64,000 bases of DNA from assembly GCF_049801095.1 (NCBI RefSeq), contig NZ_JBNAGH010000001.1, forward strand, positions 372,001 to 436,000, in the 5' to 3' direction. Position numbers and translations under genes: made by a program. Within the stretch, counting starts at the first letter, position 1; every line of letters starts with the position of its first letter. Shown here piece after piece: positions 48,295 to 56,820 of this stretch. The notes below the pieces were generated by a model. That model made no database searches. It had not been told where the DNA came from and worked only from the letters and a program-made list of their open reading frames with translations. The DNA is from Dinoroseobacter sp049801095 (lineage in GTDB: Bacteria > Pseudomonadota > Alphaproteobacteria > Rhodobacterales > Rhodobacteraceae).

Positions 48295-49124
48295 TGTTCC
48301 GCATTGCCCTTTTGATGTTTCTTCTGGCGGGTCCCGTACTCGCCTCTGACCGGGTTCTGACCATCGGTGGAGCGCTGACCGAGATCGTCTATGCCCTGGG
48401 CGAAGAGGGCCGGCTGGTGGGGCGGGATGCGACCTCCACCTATCCCCCCGCTGCAGAGGATCTGCCCGATGTGGGTTATATGCGAGCCCTCTCCCCCGAA
48501 GGTGTGCTGAGCCTCGCCCCGGATCTCATCATTGCCGATGAGGGGGCTGGCCCGGCAGAGGCCTTGGATGTTCTTACTTCCGCGCGTGTACCGATTGTGT
48601 TTGTGCGCGATGAGCCGAGCGCGGACGGCCTCATCGCCAAGATTGACCAGGTCGCCGAGGCCCTTGGCGTGCCCGAACGCGGGGCTGAGCTCGCCGCGCA
48701 GGTCCGGGCCGATCTCGATGCCGCAAAGGCGCAGGTGGCCGAACTGGCGGGTGACAGGCCCAAGCGCGTGCTCTTCATCCTCTCGACCCAAGGGGGCCGG
48801 ATCCTCGCCTCGGGCACGGAGACGGCAGCGGCCGCGATGATCGAGCTGGCCGGGGGCGTGAACGCCAATACCGGGTTCGACGGCTACAAGCCCCTGACCG
48901 ATGAGGCCGTGGCCGCCATGGCCCCCGATCTGATCCTGATGATGGCCCGTGGCGGCGATCATGGCATGGCGACCGATGCCCTGCTGGCCCTGCCCGCCTT
49001 GGCCGCAACGCCTGCGGCCCGGACCCGGGCGGTGGTGCAGATGGACGGACTCTTTCTTCTGGGCTTCGGGCCGCGCACGGCGCAGGCGGTGCGGGACCTG
49101 TCCGGCGCGCTCCATGGCAGCTGA
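48291..49124 (+). CDS. hmuT: Heme ABC transporter periplasmic binding protein
   Basis: 277 residues. Signal peptide (MMFRIALLMFLLAGPVLAS, cleavage near 18). Class III binding protein: RVLTIGGALTEIVYALGEEGRLVGRDATSTYP opens the mature part, with the heme-contact Tyr candidates in TSTYPPAAEDLPDVGYMR; linked by a long helix to the C-terminal lobe (LAGGVNANTGFDGYKPLTDEAVAAMAPDLILMM). It hands heme to HmuUV. Overlaps hmuS by 4 bases and hmuU by 11. Confidence 0.94.
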   Translation: MMFRIALLMFLLAGPVLASDRVLTIGGALTEIVYALGEEGRLVGRDATSTYPPAAEDLPDVGYMRALSPEGVLSLAPDLIIADEGAGPAEALDVLTSARVPIVFVRDEPSADGLIAKIDQVAEALGVPERGAELAAQVRADLDAAKAQVAELAGDRPKRVLFILSTQGGRILASGTETAAAAMIELAGGVNANTGFDGYKPLTDEAVAAMAPDLILMMARGGDHGMATDALLALPALAATPAARTRAVVQMDGLFLLGFGPRTAQAVRDLSGALHGS

Positions 49125-50193
49125 GCTGTCGCAAAGCCCGCCGCTGCGCGCGCCTCAAGGGACGCGGCATAGGCGGGCCCTGCGGCTGCATCTCTGGCTC
49201 TGGGGATTTCTGATCCTTGTCTCGATCCTGTCCCTCGGGATCGGCGCGGCGGGCGCCCAAGTGCGCCTCGCGCTGCTCGACTGGATCCGGACCGGCACGC
49301 TCGATGCGGGAGCGCGGGTGATCCTGTTTGACATCCGCCTGCCCCGTCTGGCGCTGGGGCTGCTGGTGGGCACGGCCCTCGCGGTGTCGGGCGCGGTGAT
49401 GCAGGGGCTCTTTCGCAACCCGCTCGCGGATCCGGGTCTGGTGGGGGTCAGCGCGGGCGCAGGTATGGGCGCGATCCTGGCGATCGTGCTGGGCGCGGCC
49501 TTGCCTGCTGCAATCCTGAGTGTGGCCGGGGACTACCTGGTCCCGCTTGCGGCCTTTCTCGGCGGCTGGGGCAGCACCCTCCTGCTCTACAAGGTCTCCA
49601 CCCGGCGGGGCCGGACCTCGGTCGCGACCATGCTGCTGGCGGGGATCGCCCTTGCGGCGCTGACCGGGGCGCTCTCGGGCATTCTGGTCTATCTGGCCGA
49701 TGATCGGCAATTGCGGGATCTGACCTTCTGGGGGCTCGGCTCTCTCGCCGGGGCCACATGGATCAAGGTCGCCGTGGCCGGACCGCTCATCGCGCTGGCC
49801 TTTCTGTCGGCGCCGCTCCTGGCGCGGGGGCTGAACGGGCTGACACTCGGGGAGGCCGCGGCGGCCCATATGGGCGTGGCGCTGGAAAGGTTGAAAACCG
49901 GCGCCATCCTGATCGTGGCCAGCGCGACCGGCGCGGCAGTGGCCGTCTCTGGCGGGATCGGCTTTGTCGGGATCGTCGTGCCCCATCTGCTGCGGATCGC
50001 CGTGGGACCGGACCACAGGACGCTTCTGCCGAATGCGGCGGTGCTGGGGGCAAGCCTTCTGGTGCTGGCCGATTGCCTCAGCCGCACGATCATTGCCCCG
50101 GCGGAGCTGCCGATCGGGATCGTCACCGCCGTGCTCGGCGCGCCGGTCTTCCTGTGGATCCTGTTGCGCGCACGAGGGGTGGTGGATCTGTGA
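49114..50193 (+). CDS. hmuU: Heme ABC transporter permease
   Basis: 359 residues of the FecCD/BtuC family, about ten membrane helices. Conserved motifs: DIRLPRLALGLLVGTALAVSGAVMQGLFRNPLADPGLVGVSAGAGMGA, TFWGLGSLAGATW, VSGGIGFVGIVVPHLLRIAVGPDHRTLLP and the late IGIVTAVLGAPVFLWIL. ATG 49114 falls inside the end of hmuT (11-base overlap). It forms the inner-membrane channel for heme. Confidence 0.94.
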   Translation: MAAELSQSPPLRAPQGTRHRRALRLHLWLWGFLILVSILSLGIGAAGAQVRLALLDWIRTGTLDAGARVILFDIRLPRLALGLLVGTALAVSGAVMQGLFRNPLADPGLVGVSAGAGMGAILAIVLGAALPAAILSVAGDYLVPLAAFLGGWGSTLLLYKVSTRRGRTSVATMLLAGIALAALTGALSGILVYLADDRQLRDLTFWGLGSLAGATWIKVAVAGPLIALAFLSAPLLARGLNGLTLGEAAAAHMGVALERLKTGAILIVASATGAAVAVSGGIGFVGIVVPHLLRIAVGPDHRTLLPNAAVLGASLLVLADCLSRTIIAPAELPIGIVTAVLGAPVFLWILLRARGVVDL

Positions 50194-50975
50194 GCCTCGA
50201 GGCGCGGAACATTACCGTCCGACTGGGTCGGCGCGCGGTTCTCTCAAACATCGCGTTCTCCGCGCAGGCGAGGGCGCTGACGGCTATTGTCGGGCCCAAT
50301 GGTTCCGGCAAGACCACCCTGCTCCGGGCTCTGGTGGGCGAGATCCCGGCGACCGGGTCCGTCCGTCTGAACGGCGAAGAGGTCGCGGACGCCAAGCCCT
50401 GGGCGCTCGCCGCACGGCGTGGGGTGCTGCCGCAGGCGGCCTCTCTGGCCTTCCCCTTCTCAGTGATCGAGGTGATCACCATGGGCCTCGAAGCCGGGCG
50501 CCACGCAGCGCGCCGCACCCTGCCCCAACAGGCGCTGCAGCAGGTCGGGCTGAGTGGCTATGAGGACCGGTTCTATCAAGAGCTCTCGGGCGGCGAGCAG
50601 CAGCGCGTGCAACTGGCCCGCGTATTGTGCCAGGTCTGGGAACCGATGCTCGATGGCGCGCCAAGCTGGCTTTTCCTCGATGAGCCGGTCGCCAGCCTCG
50701 ATATCGGGCACCAGCTCGGCATCATGCGGATCGCTGCGGATTACGCCGCGCGGGGCGGGGGCGTGGTCGCGGTGATGCACGATCTGAACCTCACGGCGAT
50801 GTTTGCCGATGCGGTGTGCTTGCTCAAGGACGGGGCGGTGCAGGCTCAGGGCAAACCCCAGGAGGTGCTGACCAATGGGATCCTGACGCGCGCCTATGAC
50901 TGCCCTTTGCGGGTCAACGCGGCGCCGCCTTCGGACATTCCGTTCCTGTTGCCTCAGGCTGCGGGTCGGATCTAG
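50190..50975 (+). CDS. hmuV: Heme ABC transporter ATP-binding protein
   Basis: 261 residues from GTG 50190, overlapping the hmuU stop (GTGA). Walker A GPNGSGKTT, signature LSGGEQQRVQLARVL, Walker B SWLFLDEPVASLD with an insert before it (CQVWEPMLDGAPSWLF) typical of HmuV, and H-loop VMHDLNL. Energises HmuU. Last gene of the heme operon; convergent with the Lrp gene 27 bases later. Confidence 0.94.
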   Translation: MSLEARNITVRLGRRAVLSNIAFSAQARALTAIVGPNGSGKTTLLRALVGEIPATGSVRLNGEEVADAKPWALAARRGVLPQAASLAFPFSVIEVITMGLEAGRHAARRTLPQQALQQVGLSGYEDRFYQELSGGEQQRVQLARVLCQVWEPMLDGAPSWLFLDEPVASLDIGHQLGIMRIAADYAARGGGVVAVMHDLNLTAMFADAVCLLKDGAVQAQGKPQEVLTNGILTRAYDCPLRVNAAPPSDIPFLLPQAAGRI

Positions 50976-51002
50976 ACGCGCTGGAGGACCGCGCCCCGGC
51001 GG

Positions 51003-51455
51003 CTATTCCGGGTCCAGCGGCGGCAAACGCGGCTCGAAAATGCAGGACTTCACGATGCTCGTATTGGTCTCCGCCCGGTCATGCAGGGGCAGGATGATCT
51101 CATCCAGCTCTGCCACATCCCGCAGCATCAGCCGGGCGACATAGCAGTCATCCCCCGTGACCCGGTCGCAGGAGACAAAGCGCGGCTGTTCCTCGATCAT
51201 CCGCTCGACATTGCGGAGCTGTCCGCTGCGCGGCTTGATCCGGACAAGCGCCTGAATTGTATAGCCAAACCGGCGCAGATCCACACCCGCACTGAAGCCC
51301 GTGACATAACCGTCCTGCTGCAATCCGCGCAGCCGCTCCCCCACGGCAGGCCCGGAAAGCCCGACCTCCTTCCCGATATCGGACAGGCTTGTGCGTCCCT
51401 GGGATTCGAGGATCTCCACAATGCGGCGGTCGGTCTGGTCGAGCACTTTTGACAT
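51003..51455 (-). CDS. Lrp/AsnC-family transcriptional regulator
   Basis: 150 residues from ATG 51455 (SKVLDQTDRRIVEILESQGRTSLSDIGKEVGLSGPAVGERLRGL). N-terminal helix-turn-helix (about 5-60) and C-terminal ligand-binding RAM domain (about 65-145). Usual family length. It is divergent from the PhzF gene, with 122 bases between, so it probably controls the PhzF-SnoaL-LysE run, perhaps in response to an amino acid. Confidence 0.92.
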   Translation of the reverse strand: MSKVLDQTDRRIVEILESQGRTSLSDIGKEVGLSGPAVGERLRGLQQDGYVTGFSAGVDLRRFGYTIQALVRIKPRSGQLRNVERMIEEQPRFVSCDRVTGDDCYVARLMLRDVAELDEIILPLHDRAETNTSIVKSCIFEPRLPPLDPE

Positions 51456-51577
51456 GAAGGTCAAGTACCACATTCTCTGAAGATACAAAAGCCAGGACCT
51501 GAATTTGGACGCGATACTGGAGGGACACCCGCCCAGCGCCTTCGGTAGACTGGGTCAAACACTTGCAGGAGCATTTC

Positions 51578-52417
51578 ATGGAAATCAAACGCATCGCCGC
51601 CTTCAGCCAAGGCACCGCAGGCGGCAACCCGGCGGGCGTCGTGCTGCTCGACGCGGCAGCCCCCGCCGAGGATATGGCCCGTGTCGCAGCGGAGGTCGGG
51701 TATTCCGAGACAGTCTTTGCTGTCGCCCAAGACGCCGCGAAATCCCGCTGGCGCGCGCGCTACTTCTCGCCGGAATCCGAGGTGCCCTTCTGTGGCCATG
51801 CAACGATCGCGCTCGGCGCAGTGCTGGGGGAAACGGTTGGCGCGGGCACCTATCAGCTCGCGCTGAACGAGGCGGAGATCAGTGTCGAAGCCACCCCCAG
51901 CCCCGATGGGATGATGGCCACCCTGTCTTCGCCCCCGACCCGAAGCCGCTCCCTGAAGGACGCGGAGCTGCGGGAGGTCATGGCCCTGTTTGGCCTCACG
52001 TCGGAGGATCTCGACCCGCGTCTGGCCCCGGCGCATATCCACGCGGGCGCGGATCACGCGGTGCTGCCCCTCAAGGATCGGGCCCGGCTCGCAGCCATGG
52101 ACTATGATCTGAACGAGGGGCGCGCGGTGATGCGGGCTCATGGGCTGGTCAAGGTCATGCTGGTCCATATCGAGGGGGATCAATCCTTCGTCGTTCGCAA
52201 TGCCTTCGCGTCGGGCGGTGTCCTCGAGGATCCAGCGACGGGCGCGGCCGCGGCGGCCTTCGCGGGGTATCTGCGGGACAGCGGCTGGCCCCATGGGGGG
52301 CAGTTCACCATCCGGCAAGGCGAGGATATGGGCAGCCCGTCCGAGATCCACGTGGCGCTGGAGGAGACCAAGGGCGCCTCCGTCCGCGTCTCGGGTCGTG
52401 CCCGGACCATCGCGTGA
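51578..52417 (+). CDS. PhzF-family isomerase/epimerase
   Basis: 279 residues from ATG 51578 (EIKRIAAFSQGTAGGNPAGVV) with AGGAG upstream. PhzF fold of two diaminopimelate-epimerase-like halves; catalytic Glu E44 in GYSETVF, with CGHATIALG and the late GVLEDPATGAAAAAFAGYL. Family members isomerise small acids or amino-acid-derived compounds; PhzF itself works in phenazine synthesis, but no other phenazine gene is here. The stop overlaps the SnoaL-like GTG start (GTGA). Next to an Lrp regulator and a LysE exporter, an amino-acid-like substrate is plausible. Confidence 0.88.
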   Translation: MEIKRIAAFSQGTAGGNPAGVVLLDAAAPAEDMARVAAEVGYSETVFAVAQDAAKSRWRARYFSPESEVPFCGHATIALGAVLGETVGAGTYQLALNEAEISVEATPSPDGMMATLSSPPTRSRSLKDAELREVMALFGLTSEDLDPRLAPAHIHAGADHAVLPLKDRARLAAMDYDLNEGRAVMRAHGLVKVMLVHIEGDQSFVVRNAFASGGVLEDPATGAAAAAFAGYLRDSGWPHGGQFTIRQGEDMGSPSEIHVALEETKGASVRVSGRARTIA

Positions 52418-52806
52418 TCCCGCTTCCCGATATCGTTGCGGAGTACATCGCCGCCTATAACGCGCGGAACGTGAAGGGCATGCTCGCGTGCCTGTCCGAT
52501 GAGATCGCCTTCAGCCATTTAGAGGATGGGATCGCCGTGACCGAGAGTGTCGGCAAGCCCGCCTTTGCCGAGTTGGCGGTGCTGGGTGCCCAGGCTTTCG
52601 AGATGCGGCACCAGCGCGTGACCCAAGCAACCACTACAGGGCCGATCACGCGCGTTGAGCTTGTCTTCACCGGGCGGGTAGCCACGGATCTGCCCAATGG
52701 CTGGACAGCAGGGCAAGAGGTCCGCGTCCGCGGCAGTTCGGAGTTTCATCTCAGGGACGGACGGATTGTTCGGCTTGTGGATGAGACCCTGAGCGTGGAG
52801 GCGTGA
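52414..52806 (+). CDS. SnoaL-like (NTF2 fold) protein
   Basis: 130 residues from GTG 52414. Single SnoaL-like domain: VAEYIAAYNARNVKGMLACLSDEIAFSHLEDGIAVTESVG, then beta strands ending FHLRDGRIVRLVDETLSVEA. No catalytic residues can be named. Its start overlaps the phzF-like stop, so translation is coupled and both probably act on one substrate. Confidence 0.8.
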   Translation: MIPLPDIVAEYIAAYNARNVKGMLACLSDEIAFSHLEDGIAVTESVGKPAFAELAVLGAQAFEMRHQRVTQATTTGPITRVELVFTGRVATDLPNGWTAGQEVRVRGSSEFHLRDGRIVRLVDETLSVEA

Positions 52807-52930
52807 GCTTGCCGATCCGCGCGCCGCAGGAGCGCCGGTCCAATCCCGTTGCGTGCGGCGTCGCGCCCGCCGGTTCTCCCGAGAGGGGCGCCTGCTGCCA
52901 GTGCTCAAGCAAACGCGCAGGGGGGCGGCC

Positions 52931-53527
52931 ATGCCCGACCAGCTCCAGGCGCTGATCACCTTTGCGCTCGTCGCGACCGCCTCTCCTGGTGGGGCGACCA
53001 CGCTCGCCACGGCCTCGGGCGCGCGGTTCGGGTATCGGCGGAGCCTGCCTTTGATCCTCGGGATTGCGGGGACGCTGGCGTGCCTCGTGGCCCTGTCCGG
53101 CACGAGCCTTGCGGCGGTCCTGCTGGCCATGCCCGGGCTGGACACGGCCGCCAAAGGGATCGGCTCGATCTACCTGCTATGGCTCGCCATGCGGATCGCG
53201 GGTGCGGGCGGGCCGAGCTCGGAGGATCCCAAGGGCGCGCGCCCCTTGGGCGCTGTCGGGGCCGGCGCGCTCCTGCTGGTGAACCCCAAGGCCTGGGCGA
53301 TGGCTCTGGGCGTTGCGTCGTCCTTCTCAGAACTGACGCCAGACCCGCTGCGCCTTGGCAGCCTGCTGGCGGCGGTGTTTCTGGCATCGGCCTGCCTGTC
53401 GCTCTCGCTCTGGGCCATGGCCGGGCGTCTTCTGGCGCAGCGTTTGAGCAGGCCAGTGCATTGGCGGCTCTTCAACGGGGCCATGGCGGTCCTGCTCGCA
53501 GGCGCGGTGATCCAACTCTGGCTCTAG
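52931..53527 (+). CDS. LysE/RhtB-family amino-acid exporter
   Basis: 198 residues from ATG 52931 (PDQLQALITFALVATASPGGATTLATASGARFGYRRSLPLILGIAGT). The ASPGG motif matches the family's conserved TPGP-like segment, slightly altered, and about six membrane helices follow with LVNPKAWAMALG in the middle. LysE-type proteins export amino acids or related compounds from the cytoplasm. It follows the SnoaL-like gene by 124 bases in which I see nothing. Convergent with fahA. Confidence 0.84.
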   Translation: MPDQLQALITFALVATASPGGATTLATASGARFGYRRSLPLILGIAGTLACLVALSGTSLAAVLLAMPGLDTAAKGIGSIYLLWLAMRIAGAGGPSSEDPKGARPLGAVGAGALLLVNPKAWAMALGVASSFSELTPDPLRLGSLLAAVFLASACLSLSLWAMAGRLLAQRLSRPVHWRLFNGAMAVLLAGAVIQLWL

Positions 53528-53564
53528 GGGCATCGCGATGACGCCCCCTGCCCGCCTCCGGTCC

Positions 53565-54803
53565 CTAGGCCCGCGCCGGACCGACCCGCCCGGTGCAGGG
53601 CCCGAACCCGATCCGGTACCCCTCGCCCAGCGCCGCGCCATAGAGCGAGAGCGTATCGCCATCGGCGATGAAACTGCGCGTCTCGCCCGTGTCGAGCTGG
53701 AACGGTTCCTTGCCGCCCCAACTCAGCTCCAGAAGAGAGCCGCGGTTCTCCCGCGCGGGGCCCGAGATGGTGCCCGAGCCGAGCAGATCCCCGACCCGCA
53801 TGGGACAGCCCGAGGAGGCATGATGGGCCAGCTGCTGGGCGGCGGAGTAATACATCTCCTTGTAATTCGTGCGTGCGATGATCGTCTCGGCGCCCCCGTC
53901 CGGCGCGAGCCCGACCTGCAGATCGATATCATAAAGCATGGGCCCCGTGTCCTGCAGATGGGGCAGCAGCGCCACCTCGCGCGCCGGGGTGGCCGCGCGG
54001 AACGGCTCCAACGCGGCGGCAGTCACGATCCAGGGACTGATCGTCGTGGCGGTCGCCTTGGCCTGAAACGGGCCGAGCGGCTGATACTCCCAGGCCTGAA
54101 TATCCCGGGCGGACCAGTCGTTCAGCAGTACATAGCCGAAGATATTCGCAAAGGCCTCATCCACACTGAGCGGCCCGGTGGAAGGCTGGCCAACAATCGC
54201 GCCCATCTCGAGCTCGATATCAAAGCGCTGGGAGGGGCCAAAACGCGGGGCGGCGTCCTGTGGCCCTTTCAGCTGGCCATGGGGGCGCGTGATCTCGGTG
54301 CCCGAAACCACGACGGAGGACGCCCGCCCGTTATAGCCGATAGGGATATGGAGCCAGTTGGGCGGCAGCGCGTTCTCCGCCCCCCGGAACATGGTGCCCA
54401 CATTGGTGGCATGGTGCCGACCGGCGTAGAAATCCGTGTATTCCGTGACCGCGAAGGGCATATGGAGCGCCACATCGCTTAAGGGGATCAAATGGGGCGC
54501 GACCGTCTCGCGCTGCGCCGCACCTTCGGACAGCAACGCGGTGAGCTCCGCCCGCAGGCGCTGCCACGCTTCCGGGCCCAGGGCCATGAATGCGTTCCAG
54601 CCCGCTGTGCCAAGCACGCCGCCAAAGCTGAGAAGTCCTTGCGCCTCCAGCCCGGCCAAATCCAGAACCTGATCCCCGATCGCAACGCCACATCGCGGCG
54701 CCTCGCCGGGGCGCGAGACCATGCCGTAGGGCAGATTGTTCAGGGGAAAATCGGTCTCGGCACGATTGGCGCTCTCGACCCAGCTGCGGTGCAAATTGCT
54801 CAT
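53565..54803 (-). CDS. fahA: Fumarylacetoacetase
   Basis: 412 residues from ATG 54803 (SNLHRSWVESANRAETDFPLNNLPYG). Last enzyme of tyrosine breakdown, giving fumarate and acetoacetate. Metal-site and core motifs: EYTDFYAGRHHATNVGTMFRG, LHIPIGYNGRASSVVVSGTEI, FDIELEMGAIVG, YVLLNDWSARDIQAWEYQPLGPFQAKA, TISPW, GDLLGSGTISGP. It starts 10 bases after maiA. Confidence 0.96.
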   Translation of the reverse strand: MSNLHRSWVESANRAETDFPLNNLPYGMVSRPGEAPRCGVAIGDQVLDLAGLEAQGLLSFGGVLGTAGWNAFMALGPEAWQRLRAELTALLSEGAAQRETVAPHLIPLSDVALHMPFAVTEYTDFYAGRHHATNVGTMFRGAENALPPNWLHIPIGYNGRASSVVVSGTEITRPHGQLKGPQDAAPRFGPSQRFDIELEMGAIVGQPSTGPLSVDEAFANIFGYVLLNDWSARDIQAWEYQPLGPFQAKATATTISPWIVTAAALEPFRAATPAREVALLPHLQDTGPMLYDIDLQVGLAPDGGAETIIARTNYKEMYYSAAQQLAHHASSGCPMRVGDLLGSGTISGPARENRGSLLELSWGGKEPFQLDTGETRSFIADGDTLSLYGAALGEGYRIGFGPCTGRVGPARA

Positions 54804-54813
54804 GTCGGTGTCC

Positions 54814-55443
54814 TCAGGCTGCATCCGGCTGCGCGTCAGGATGCGCGGCGGCAAAGGCCGGCAGATCCAGGCAGCGGGCTTCGATATCGGTCAGTCGCGC
54901 CAGTCCGCTGAGATCCATGTCCCAGCGATGGGCATTGTAGAGCTGCGGGATCAGGCACAGATCGGCCAGACCGGGCGTGTCGGCAAAGCTGAAACGCGGG
55001 CCCTCGGGCAAGAGCCGCGCATAGGCCCGCAGGCCCTCTGTCATCCAATTCGTCATCCAGGCGACCACCGCCTCTTGCCCATGCCCCATGGCCTGCAGCT
55101 TGCGCCCGACCTTGAGGTTGTTCAACGGATGAATGTCGCAGGCAATCACCAGGGCGGCGGCGCGCACCTGCGCGGCCTGCGCGGCGTCCTGCGGCAGAAG
55201 CGGCGGCTCCGGGCAGACCTGCTCCAGATATTCCAGAATGGCCATGGACTGGGTCAGGGTCATCCCATCGGCCAGCGCGAGGGTCGGCACCCGGCCCAAG
55301 GGGTTGCGTGCAAGATAGGCGGTCGAGCTCTGCGCGCCTCGCAAAAGATCAATGGGCACAGTCTCATAGCTGAGCGTCTTGAGGTTCAACGCGATGCGCA
55401 CGCGGTAGGCCGCGCTCGACCGCCAATAGCTGTAGAGGGTCAC
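54814..55443 (-). CDS. maiA: Maleylacetoacetate isomerase
   Basis: 209 residues from GTG 55443 overlapping the hmgA stop (GTGA). Zeta-class glutathione transferase with the active-site motif SSAAYRVRIALN near residues 8-20 and QSMAILEYLEQ in the glutathione site; the C-terminal helical domain has CDIHPLNNLKVGRKL. Converts maleylacetoacetate to fumarylacetoacetate using glutathione. Confidence 0.95.
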   Translation of the reverse strand: MTLYSYWRSSAAYRVRIALNLKTLSYETVPIDLLRGAQSSTAYLARNPLGRVPTLALADGMTLTQSMAILEYLEQVCPEPPLLPQDAAQAAQVRAAALVIACDIHPLNNLKVGRKLQAMGHGQEAVVAWMTNWMTEGLRAYARLLPEGPRFSFADTPGLADLCLIPQLYNAHRWDMDLSGLARLTDIEARCLDLPAFAAAHPDAQPDAA

Positions 55444-56792
55444 TTGGGCCCCGGCGTTCCGTCGAAATGCTTCTCAAGGCTGGTCCAGCAATCGATGTAG
55501 TCGTCCTGCAGGGGCGCCTCCTGTGCCGCAAACGGTGTCAGGTGCTGCGGAAAGCGCGTCTCGAACATGAAGGACATGGTGTTGTCGAGCTTCTCGGCCC
55601 CGAGATCCGCATTGGTCGCTCCCTCGAACGCCTCCCGATCCGGCCCATGGGGCAGCATCATGTTATGCAGGCTGATCCCGCCCGGCACGAACCCCTCGGG
55701 CTTGGCGTCATAGATGCCATAGATGTTGCCCATGAGCTCGGACATGATGTTCTTGTGATACCAGGGCGGACGGAAGGTGTCCTCGGCCACCATCCAGCGT
55801 TCGCGGAACAGCACGAAGTCGATATTCGCCGTGCCCGGACTGCCCGAGGGCGCGGTCAGGACCGTGAAGATCGACGGGTCCGGGTGATCAAAGAGCACCG
55901 CCCCAACCGGGCAATAAGCGCGCAGGTCGTATTTCACCGGCGCGTAGTTCCCGTGCCAGGCGACAATGTCGAGCGGACTCTGATCAATTTCGGTGACATG
56001 GAACTGCCCGCACCATTTGACGGTGATGGTCGAGGGCACTTCGCGATCCTCAAACGCCGCTACAGGCGCCTTGAAATCCCGCGGGTTGGCCATGCAATTG
56101 GCCCCGATCGGACCACGCCCCGGCAGCTCGAACTTCTCGCCGTAATTCTCGCAGACAAAGCCCCGGGCCGGGCCGTCCAGAAGCTCAACCCGGTAGACCA
56201 GACCGCGGGGGATGATCGCGATCTCCTTGGGCTCCACATCGAGGATGCCGAGCTCGGTGAAGAACCGGATGCGCCCTTCCTGGGGAACCACCAGCAGCTC
56301 GCTATCGGCGGAAAAGAAGTAGTCATCCACCATGCTCGCCGTGACCAGATAGACATGGGTGGCCATGCCGACCTGGGTGTTCACATCCCCCGCCGTGGTC
56401 ATGGTCCGCATGCCCGTCACCCAGGTCAGGCGGTCTTCTGAGGCCTCCACCGGGTTCCAGCGATACTGACCAAGACTGATCACATCGGGGTCGATGCAGG
56501 GCGCGCTCTTCCAATAGGGCAAGTCGATCTTCGTGTAGCGTGTGGAGTGCTTCACCGAAGGCCGGATGCGATAGCACCAGGTCCGCTCGGGCGGGTGCTT
56601 GGTGAAGGCCGTTCCGGACAGTTGCTCGGCATAAAGACCATAGGCGCAGCGCTGGGGGCTGTTCATCCCCTGAGGCAGCGCGCCCGGCAGCGCCTCGGTC
56701 TCAAAGTCATTGCCGAAACCGGGCATGTATCCGGGGGTGGTGCCATTGGTGATGGCTTGCTGGATGATCTTGCGATGGTCTTGAGCGGTCAT
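55440..56792 (-). CDS. hmgA: Homogentisate 1,2-dioxygenase
   Basis: 450 residues. Opens the homogentisate ring with non-heme iron. Characteristic stretches: YMPGFGNDFETEALPGALPQGMNSPQ at the N-terminus, FVCENYGEKFELPGRGPIGANCMANPRDF, IVAWHGNYAPVKYDLRAYCPVG, PPWYHKNIMSELMGNIYGIYDAKPEGFVPGGISLHNMMLPHGPD (iron ligands lie in the WYHKN, E and LHN segments). First gene of the leftward operon hmgA-maiA-fahA. No hppD is in the window. Confidence 0.97.
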   Translation of the reverse strand: MTAQDHRKIIQQAITNGTTPGYMPGFGNDFETEALPGALPQGMNSPQRCAYGLYAEQLSGTAFTKHPPERTWCYRIRPSVKHSTRYTKIDLPYWKSAPCIDPDVISLGQYRWNPVEASEDRLTWVTGMRTMTTAGDVNTQVGMATHVYLVTASMVDDYFFSADSELLVVPQEGRIRFFTELGILDVEPKEIAIIPRGLVYRVELLDGPARGFVCENYGEKFELPGRGPIGANCMANPRDFKAPVAAFEDREVPSTITVKWCGQFHVTEIDQSPLDIVAWHGNYAPVKYDLRAYCPVGAVLFDHPDPSIFTVLTAPSGSPGTANIDFVLFRERWMVAEDTFRPPWYHKNIMSELMGNIYGIYDAKPEGFVPGGISLHNMMLPHGPDREAFEGATNADLGAEKLDNTMSFMFETRFPQHLTPFAAQEAPLQDDYIDCWTSLEKHFDGTPGPK

Positions 56793-56820
56793 GGTCTGTC
56801 TCCGAACGGGGGAGGGAAAG